Source of the DNA: DATLWR01 sp035576205
GTDB lineage: Bacteria; Pseudomonadota; Zetaproteobacteria; Mariprofundales; Mariprofundaceae
DNA: 9,794 nt
Assembly: GCA_035576205.1 (NCBI GenBank)
Contig: DATLWR010000002.1
Coordinates: 1-9,794, forward strand
Direction of reading: 5' to 3'
Shown here: one piece after another, positions 6,259 to 9,794 of the stretch
How the letters are laid out: each line of letters opens with the position of its first letter
Numbering within the stretch: the stretch's first letter is position 1
Notes under the pieces: model-generated
Databases searched by the model: none
Told to the model about the DNA's origin: nothing
What the model saw: only the letters and a program-made list of their open reading frames with translations
Position numbers and translations under genes: made by a program

Positions 6259-6276
6259 TTGCACAACGCAAGTTAT
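6254..6276. promoter_or_regulatory. HxlR operator candidate 2, ATAACTTGC-n5-GCAAGTTAT
   Basis: This 23-bp inverted repeat has 9-bp arms and contains the same ACTTGC-n5-GCAAGT core as site 1. Its centre is 31 bp away, about three helical turns, so both sites face the same side of the DNA. It overlaps the -10 region of either direction: TATAAT on the minus strand (6256 to 6251) and TATTAT/TATAAC on the plus strand. Confidence 0.7.
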
Positions 6277-6308
6277 CTTCTTGGCGAAGATAACGAAGGA
6301 GGTGTTGT

Positions 6309-7076
6309 ATGGAACCGATTCTTGCTCAGTCTATTATCATCTCGATCAGTTTGGTTGGCTTCGCTGTATGGGGGCTTCTTGCCTTCTTCTCGCGACGCTC
6401 CGAACTGGGCATTCGTGATCAGAAGCGCTTTGTCACGATTTCGGGCATCTACCTGCTCGGCTGGTTGTTGCTGACGTCTCTGATTGGCTATGCCGGCGCA
6501 TTCCAGGTGACGCCATCCACCCGATTTCCTCCAATAGCCCTTGGTATCGGGACCACACTCTTGGCCGGCATCGTCCTGCTCCAGCGATCACGGTTGCTGG
6601 GCACTGTTGTTCGGGCAATCCCTATCGAGTGGTTGGTGGGAATCCAGGTCTATCGTGTGTTCGGCCTGTTTTTCCTCGCGCTGTTTACCTCGGGGGGACT
6701 GCCCGCCGAGTTCGCACTGCCGGCCGGCTATGGTGACGTCGCGGTCGGGCTTGCGGCGCCTGTCGTGGCTTATGCCGCCTACAAGGGATTCCGCCGATCT
6801 AGCCTCGCTGTATGGAGCTGGAACAGCTTTGCAGCGACCGATCTCGTGGTGGCGGTGACGCTGGGATTCCTCTCCTCGCCTGGCCAGTTCCACGTAATCG
6901 CGCTGGCCAACCCGAACCTGTTGGTTACGGCGTATCCTTTAGTGCTGGTGCCGGTATTCGCCGTACCGCTGTCGATGCTGTTGCACATCGCGACATTCAA
7001 GCGGTTGACCGCCCAAACTGCGGCGACATTTGATCAGCTGCAGTCCGGCCGTTCCGTTCCGGGCGGAGCGCACTGA
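6309..7076 (+). CDS. Seven-helix integral membrane protein of unknown function
   Basis: This 255-residue, very hydrophobic protein has about seven predicted membrane segments by eye. They fall near residues 7-27, 43-65, 75-92, 106-130, 141-158, 172-190 and 205-231, with a short polar C-terminus. GYGDVAVGL sits at the start of the fifth segment and a WNSFAATDL stretch leads the sixth. I do not recognise an enzymatic or transporter family. Genes of this type occur beside HxlR or other small regulators. A near-ideal AAGGAGGTG lies 6-7 nt upstream of the ATG, suggesting strong translation when derepressed. It is divergent from the HxlR gene with paired operators in between, and a 10-bp hairpin follows 64 bp after the stop. 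Confidence 0.85.
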   Translation: MEPILAQSIIISISLVGFAVWGLLAFFSRRSELGIRDQKRFVTISGIYLLGWLLLTSLIGYAGAFQVTPSTRFPPIALGIGTTLLAGIVLLQRSRLLGTVVRAIPIEWLVGIQVYRVFGLFFLALFTSGGLPAEFALPAGYGDVAVGLAAPVVAYAAYKGFRRSSLAVWSWNSFAATDLVVAVTLGFLSSPGQFHVIALANPNLLVTAYPLVLVPVFAVPLSMLLHIATFKRLTAQTAATFDQLQSGRSVPGGAH

Positions 7077-7140
7077 CAGGTTGAATTGAAGAAACGGGAA
7101 CGGCATGACCGAGGATGGTTCATCTGTTTCCGCGACACTG

Positions 7141-7166
7141 GGAAGGGTGCGGTGCGGCACCCTTCC
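7141..7166 (+). terminator. Strong hairpin after the membrane-protein gene
   Basis: GGAAGGGTGC (7141-7150) and GCACCCTTCC (7157-7166) form a perfect 10-bp stem with a 6-nt loop. It is 64 bp after the stop at 7076 and 54 bp before the end of the cupin relic on the other strand. No T-tract follows in either direction, so it may terminate weakly or stabilise 3' ends. Confidence 0.5.
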
Positions 7167-7220
7167 TGAAGTCGTCCCGATCGGATTTGAATTCCATGGA
7201 GGATGGCTGAGGCCTGTCTG

Positions 7221-7487
7221 CTACTCCCCTTCCCAATAATCGCCGCTCTGCTCGGCACGGCCGATAAACATGAAGCGCTGAGGCTTGCCGGATTCGTCGG
7301 CTGGATAGTCAGCCAGAATCCCGAACTTGCCTGAATCTGGGTACTCGGCAATTTCGGGAGACATCTTGGTGCTTACCGCCAGATATTTCAGTTCGGTGTT
7401 GCCGGTGTTGATGATCTGATGTGCCGTACGGGCATCTCCCGGTGGGCAGGCCACGATATCGTGTTGCAGAAGCGGAGTGAGGCGTGG
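7221..7487 (-). pseudogene. C-terminal remnant of a cupin-domain protein
   Basis: The minus-strand frame 7487-7221 encodes the second half of a cupin-type protein. It carries VACPPG, TAHQIINTG, LKYLAVSTKMSPEIAEYPDSGKF and a terminal YWEGE, all typical of a family of about 150-160 residues. The N-terminal half, which should hold the first metal-binding His motif (G-x5-HxH-x3-4-E), is missing. The frame is closed by TAG at 7488-7490, and only a GTG at 7454, with no ribosome site, could start it. Recognisable homology seems to begin near 7466, exactly where the ribosome site and GTG start of the plus-strand ORF at 7484 lie. I read this as a truncated, dead gene. A short alternative protein from the GTG is unlikely. 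Confidence 0.7.
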
Positions 7488-7746
7488 CTAACCCGAAGCC
7501 GGATCCTTACCAGGTCACCAGCGACCTGATCGCCAATGCTATCCAGATAGCCAGGGTGTTCGGAGAGAACCTCCGCATCGCCAGCCTGGTAGCCTGGTCG
7601 CCGGTAGCGTCAAGCGTTTCATGGCGGAGGTGGATGACGGCGAGGCGCTGCTGGCCCACGCACGGGGCTGCATCGGCGCCGAGGATGTCGGACATGTGCC
7701 GGCCTTGCTGGCGTCGCTGGCGGTATTACTGAACGGGCGCTTCTAA
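7484..7746 (+). pseudogene. Small ORF of unknown function broken by an 8-bp tandem duplication
   Basis: A GTG at 7484 has GGAG (7474-7477) 6 nt upstream and an in-frame stop just before it, so the start is well bounded. The frame runs DPYQVTSDLIANAIQIARVFGENLRIASLVA and then shifts. AGCCTGGT is present twice in tandem (7583-7590, 7591-7598). Removing one copy joins the frame to GSVKRFMAEVDDGEALLAHARG and on to NGRF and TAA at 7744-7746, giving an 84-residue soluble, mostly helical protein. The clean join in good coding sequence shows a real frameshift, or possibly an assembly error. The unrepaired frame would end near 7732 with Trp/Arg-rich nonsense. I do not recognise the family. Confidence 0.7.
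7583..7598. repeat. Exact 8-bp tandem duplication (AGCCTGGT x2)
   Basis: Two adjacent copies of AGCCTGGT change the frame by 8 bp inside the small ORF at 7484-7746. Deleting one copy restores a continuous 84-codon frame. This is typical of slipped-strand replication. Confidence 0.9.
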
Positions 7747-7753
7747 GGGGCGA

Positions 7754-7769
7754 GCCGGGTTATCCCGGC
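7754..7769. terminator. GCCGGG-TTAT-CCCGGC hairpin between convergent genes
   Basis: A perfect 6-bp GC stem with a 4-nt loop sits in the 31-bp gap between the broken small ORF (plus) and the end of the PAS gene (minus). It is placed as a bidirectional terminator but lacks a T-tract. Confidence 0.45.
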
Positions 7770-7777
7770 CGGGGAAC

Positions 7778-8395
7778 TTACGGGTTTAGCAGGCCATCCT
7801 TGCAGTCCGGGCAGATACCGTGCGAGACCTCGGATTCGGTATGGGTGCGGATGTACTGGTCGACATTCATCCATTCGCCCTGATTGGTTTTGATCTTGTG
7901 GCCGCACCAGGCGCACACCGGAATGATGCCGCCGATGGCCTTGATGGCTCGCATTGCCTCCTGCAGGGCTTCGTTGGCCTTGCGAAGTTCCGTATTGGCG
8001 TTTTCCAGGGTTTGCTCCAGCAGCTTGCGCTCGCTGATATCGAACATGAAACCGACGAGTGCCTCGACCTCGTCGCCGTTGCGGATGACGTGTACGACAT
8101 CGCGCATCCAGATGAAACCGCCGTCTTTGGTGAGTGCCCGGTAATCGGCTTCATGGTCGATGCCGGATTGCGACTGGGTGATGCATAGATTGACAACGGC
8201 ATCACGGTCGTCGGGATGGATACGGGTCGCCCAGTCCTCGACGGTTTGCCAGCTCTCCTGCGGCCAGCCCAGCAGCTGTTCGATCTGCGGGCCGATATAT
8301 TCGAACTGTTGTGTTTTCCAGTTGAGCCGCCAGGGGATGGCCTGGGTGGATTCCAGCAGGGCTTTGTATTGCTTTTTGGTTAACGCAGCATCCAT
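7778..8395 (-). CDS. PAS-domain protein with C-terminal four-Cys (SHGICPDC) motif
   Basis: This 205-residue protein has a single PAS_3-type domain over about residues 10-125. FEYIGPQIEQLLGWP and IHPDDRDAVV lie in it, and it closes with a PAC-like GFMFDISERKLLEQ. A coiled-coil helix follows (about 125-150, LENANTELRKANEALQEAMRAI). The C-terminal module is GGIIPVCAWC ... SHGICPDC, with Cys161, Cys164, Cys195 and Cys198 as likely zinc ligands. This tail is known at the ends of bacterial PAS and receiver proteins, where it reads like CASCKKI...HGICPDC. There is no kinase, GGDEF or DNA-binding domain, so it is a stand-alone sensor needing a partner. AAGGAG lies 7-8 nt before the ATG. It is divergent from the nifE fragment, whose NifA-type site is about 160 bp upstream. 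Confidence 0.88.
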   Translation of the reverse strand: MDAALTKKQYKALLESTQAIPWRLNWKTQQFEYIGPQIEQLLGWPQESWQTVEDWATRIHPDDRDAVVNLCITQSQSGIDHEADYRALTKDGGFIWMRDVVHVIRNGDEVEALVGFMFDISERKLLEQTLENANTELRKANEALQEAMRAIKAIGGIIPVCAWCGHKIKTNQGEWMNVDQYIRTHTESEVSHGICPDCKDGLLNP

Positions 8396-8422
8396 GCGCA
8401 GCTCCTTGGTCGATGAGACATC

Positions 8423-8496
8423 AATCGGCTGCCGGCCATCCTTTCACAGATTTTCACGCTGCACTAGATATTCTTCTTATACGGAATCGGCTGCCG
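8423..8496. repeat. Direct repeat AATCGGCTGCCG, two copies 62 bp apart
   Basis: AATCGGCTGCCG occurs at 8423-8434 and again at 8485-8496 in the region upstream of the PAS gene. It may be a regulatory direct repeat or a trace of a small duplication. No promoter could be placed confidently around it. Confidence 0.45.
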
Positions 8497-8552
8497 AGCG
8501 AGTAGGGAATAACCGCCGCGGCATTGTCGCAAAGGTGTCGCATGCGGGGCTT

Positions 8553-8568
8553 TGTCGCTTTTGCGACA
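8553..8568 (+). promoter_or_regulatory. NifA-type upstream activator sequence (TGT-N10-ACA)
   Basis: TGTCGCTTTTGCGACA is an exact match to the NifA enhancer consensus TGT-N10-ACA, and the symmetry extends to 7-bp arms (8552-8569). Its centre is about 53 bp upstream of the -24 GG of the sigma-54 promoter at 8613, or about 79 bp from the expected start of transcription. That is near the lower end of the normal range. Two further TGTCGC half-sites lie at 8525 and 8536. No clear IHF site was seen between enhancer and promoter. Confidence 0.8.
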
Positions 8569-8612
8569 ATCGGATCGGCCGGCAACATGTTGGGATAACG
8601 TAACAATTTCTC

Positions 8613-8628
8613 TGGCATCAGCATTGCT
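8613..8628 (+). promoter_or_regulatory. Sigma-54 (-24/-12) promoter of the nifE fragment
   Basis: TGGCATCAGCATTGCT fits the RpoN consensus TGGCACG-N4-TTGCW with GG and GC exactly 12 bp apart. Only positions 6 and 7 differ from consensus. It lies 39 bp before the nifE ATG. Together with the NifA-type UAS it forms a complete nif promoter; transcription would start near 8639. Confidence 0.85.
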
Positions 8629-8666
8629 CTGAGAGGGCACGAAGCCTTTCGGCAGGAGTGCTGCGC

Positions 8667-8762
8667 ATGAAACAGAGCGACATCGCAGAGCTGTTGGACG
8701 AACCAGCATGTGTCCATAACAAGAAGTCCAAGTCCGTCTGCGCCAAGCCCAAGCCTGGCGCG
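8667..8762 (+). pseudogene. nifE: 5' fragment of nifE (nitrogenase FeMo-cofactor scaffold subunit)
   Basis: The ATG at 8667 has AGGAG (8654-8658) 8 nt upstream. It opens a frame reading MKQSDIAELLDEPAC, then HNKKSKS and CAKPKPGA, the highly conserved N-terminus of NifE. NifE pairs with NifN as the scaffold on which the FeMo-cofactor is matured. Similarity stops abruptly after Ala32, just before the GGC segment whose cysteine (Cys37 in Azotobacter numbering, from memory) is a cluster ligand. A hairpin and the 3' end of an SdpI gene follow, so more than 90 percent of the roughly 450-codon gene is missing. The frame continues without a stop into antisense sdpI sequence. It cannot make a scaffold protein. 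The promoter, UAS and ribosome site remain apparently intact. Confidence 0.88.
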
Positions 8763-8791
8763 GGGGCCGTCATGGTCCCCGCTTCTCTTTT
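8760..8791 (+). terminator. Intrinsic terminator at the break of the nifE fragment
   Basis: GCGGGGGCC (8760-8768) and GGTCCCCGC (8774-8782) pair over 9 bp (one G-T) around the loop GTCAT. TTCTCTTTT follows (8783-8791). This is a good rho-independent terminator on the plus strand. It begins just where nifE similarity ends and lies only 10 bp from the end of the convergent SdpI-family gene. Confidence 0.7.
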
Positions 8792-8800
8792 CGGGCCGAC

Positions 8801-9169
8801 TCAGCTGCGGTTTTGCTGCCGGTTGGTCTGCTGCAACCGGCGTACGAAGCGCGCGGTGGCCAGCGTGGCGACGAGGCTTGGACCTGCCAGAATAAGCACC
8901 GAGACGGGCATGAAGAGATCGGCCGGCAGCGGGCGGAGCAGGTAGATGGCAGTGACGACGAGCGCGCTGCACAGCGATGCCGCAATCAGGCCGCGGCCCA
9001 TGTGGGCGTTGGCCTCGTACCAGATCGTCTTGTCGCCCAGTGTCGCGCGGGTGCGAAAGCCGTAGATGACATTGGGCGGCACCTTGCGCCGCACCAGCGG
9101 CAGGGCCAGAGCGATGAACAGCAGCGATACGCCGAGGATGGTGACGAAGCCCTTGTCGTAGACGTCCAT
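8801..9169 (-). CDS. SdpI family membrane protein
   Basis: This 122-residue protein has a first membrane helix at about 8-26. The SdpI signature follows: VPPNVIYGFRTRATLGDKTIWYEANAHMGRGLI (about 30-62, with P-N--YG-RT--T----WY-AN---G). Helices at about 62-79 and 84-106 come next, then a basic C-terminal tail. The prototype, Bacillus SdpI, is an immunity protein against the SdpC toxin. Most short proteobacterial members have no known role and no toxin is visible here. A longer in-frame start at 9265 is rejected because GGGAG lies about 8 nt before the ATG at 9169, inside the extension. The gene is convergent with the nifE fragment and divergent from the small membrane gene at 9331. Confidence 0.88.
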   Translation of the reverse strand: MDVYDKGFVTILGVSLLFIALALPLVRRKVPPNVIYGFRTRATLGDKTIWYEANAHMGRGLIAASLCSALVVTAIYLLRPLPADLFMPVSVLILAGPSLVATLATARFVRRLQQTNRQQNRS

Positions 9170-9330
9170 TGGCCACTCCCTGTTCGTTAGATGGCGTAGT
9201 CCGGCCGTGAACCGGTCGGGCCGCCGGGGAGCCTGCACCCTGCCTTGGGAAACAGGCCGCCTCATATCGGCTTACAATAGCGGAAACGCTCCTTGCCGCC
9301 AGGCAGCGGATCGTTCAAAGGAGGCCAACG

Positions 9331-9525
9331 ATGCGAGCTTATCTTCAAATCAGCGGTGCCATCTTCGCCGTGGTCGCGCTGGCCCATGTGGTCAGGCTGG
9401 TGATGGGATGGACGGTTCAGGTGGCGGGATTGGCGATACCGATGTGGCTGTCGGGTGTGGCGATTGTGGCCACGGTGACGCTTTCCGTCTGGGCATTCCG
9501 CCTCGTCGCCGGTACACGCCAGTAG
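9331..9525 (+). CDS. Small two-helix membrane protein
   Basis: This 64-residue hydrophobic protein has two membrane helices, about residues 6-25 (ISGAIFAVVALAHVVRLVMG) and 36-58. A short VQVAGLAIPMW link joins them and the tail is basic. AAAGGAGG 7 nt before the ATG is a near-perfect ribosome site, which makes a real gene likely despite its size. A possible -10 (TACAAT) lies near 9273-9278 without a clear -35. Similar short proteins occur in many proteobacteria without assigned function. It converges on the next gene with a 14-bp gap. Confidence 0.82.
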   Translation: MRAYLQISGAIFAVVALAHVVRLVMGWTVQVAGLAIPMWLSGVAIVATVTLSVWAFRLVAGTRQ

Positions 9526-9539
9526 TTAAACTGGAATGC

Positions 9540-9794
9540 TTACGCGTTGTCCTGCTCCTGATGGACTTCCAGCGGGTTGGCGGGCGCGGCTTTTTCCCGC
9601 AGCCGGAACAGTAGGGCGAGGGTGTTCAGCACCGCGACGGCGCCGATGACGACCGAATAGGTCAGGTCCAGTGCGTCGATCGAAGGCGAATGGGCCACGT
9701 GATAAAACAGGAAAGCGGCTGCCAGGATGTTATAGGTGGCCACGATCCTGCAGATCGGATAGGCCAGCGGGTCGCCTTTCGCGAAATAGGCCGA
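9540..9794 (-). CDS. Membrane protein, N-terminus beyond window
   Basis: The minus-strand frame is open from the right edge to TAA at 9540, giving 84 codons visible. It begins SAYFAKGDPLAYPICRIV, and the internal GTG at 9743 is probably not the start. Two membrane helices are visible (TYNILAAAFLFYHVAH and LTYSVVIGAVAVLNTLALLF). A charged tail follows: RLREKAAPANPLEVHQEQDNA, split here as RLREKAAPANP and LEVHQEQDNA. The family is not recognised. The 3' end faces the small membrane gene at 9331-9525. Confidence 0.75.
   Translation of the reverse strand, partial: SAYFAKGDPLAYPICRIVATYNILAAAFLFYHVAHSPSIDALDLTYSVVIGAVAVLNTLALLFRLREKAAPANPLEVHQEQDNA

Noticed and set aside
7141..7166. Hairpin considered as an attachment site or inverted terminal repeat
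   Set aside because: There is no partner copy, integrase or transposase in the window. A 3' hairpin of the preceding gene explains it.
8521..8569. Repeated TGTCGC motifs considered as a CRISPR-like or iteron array
   Set aside because: There are only three short copies with uneven spacing, and one belongs to the NifA-type site. There is no repeat-spacer structure and no replication gene.
7484..8762. Idea that the broken small ORF is a nif-operon gene
   Set aside because: It is on the same strand as the nifE fragment, but its repaired sequence does not match any nif protein I recognise, and no UAS or sigma-54 element was seen upstream of it.
8658..8945. 95-codon plus-strand ORF taken as a complete gene
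   Set aside because: Only codons from the ATG at 8667 to about 8762 resemble a protein (NifE). The rest is antisense to the SdpI-family gene.
8454..9176. Minus-strand open frame of 240 codons across the nifE fragment and SdpI gene
   Set aside because: It overlaps the SdpI gene in another frame and reads low-complexity Arg/Ala/His-rich sequence with no ribosome site. The SdpI and NifE frames both have strong family signatures.
9170..9265. 32-residue N-terminal extension of the SdpI-family protein
   Set aside because: The extension is Arg/Pro-rich, unlike the family, and a ribosome site lies immediately before the ATG at 9169.

Overview
The window looks like a chromosomal accessory region of a moderately GC-rich proteobacterium. 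A gammaproteobacterium, or a betaproteobacterium, from a nitrogen-fixing lineage seems most likely. The evidence is the codon and GC character, strong AAGGAG-type ribosome sites, typical proteobacterial families (DUF805, HxlR, SdpI, YCII, PhnB-like VOC), and an unmistakable 5' fragment of the nitrogenase cofactor gene nifE behind a NifA/sigma-54 type promoter. No species can be named from this sequence alone.

Layout, left to right. (1) 1-1569, minus strand: a two-gene unit, a TetR-family regulator followed 11 bp downstream by a SAM-dependent O-methyltransferase that runs off the left edge. TTGATC/GATCAA-type inverted repeats lie upstream of the regulator. (2) 1678-2123: an 18-bp palindrome, a hairpin and a DUF805 membrane protein on the minus strand. 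(3) 2327-4937, minus strand: a tight five-gene cluster, transcribed in the order SRPBCC, two-domain PhnB-like VOC, YCII (DGPF), VOC/glyoxalase, GFA zinc protein. It is divergent from a WHG-type TetR regulator (5031-5690). Two abutting palindromes sit in the shared control region, so this is probably a TetR-controlled unit of small detoxification or stress enzymes. Such genes often travel with ECF sigma factors, but none is visible here.

(4) 5777-7076: an HxlR regulator (minus) divergent from a seven-helix membrane protein (plus). Two ACTTGC-n5-GCAAGT operators lie between them, 31 bp centre to centre, and a 10-bp hairpin follows the membrane gene. (5) 7221-8791: a zone of gene debris around one intact gene. 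It contains the C-terminal half of a cupin (minus) and a small ORF (plus) broken by an exact 8-bp tandem duplication. Next come an intact PAS protein with a C-terminal four-cysteine motif (minus), and then a NifA-type UAS, a sigma-54 promoter, a ribosome site and about 32 codons of nifE. The nifE frame ends at an intrinsic-terminator-like hairpin. (6) 8801-9794: an SdpI-family membrane protein (minus), a 64-residue two-helix membrane protein (plus), and a membrane protein (minus) cut by the right edge.

The most notable observation is the orphan nif promoter and truncated nifE. It is a relic of a nif operon, or a duplicated piece of one, and its NifA/sigma-54 control elements look intact. No mobile-element gene, tRNA, rRNA or CRISPR array was seen.
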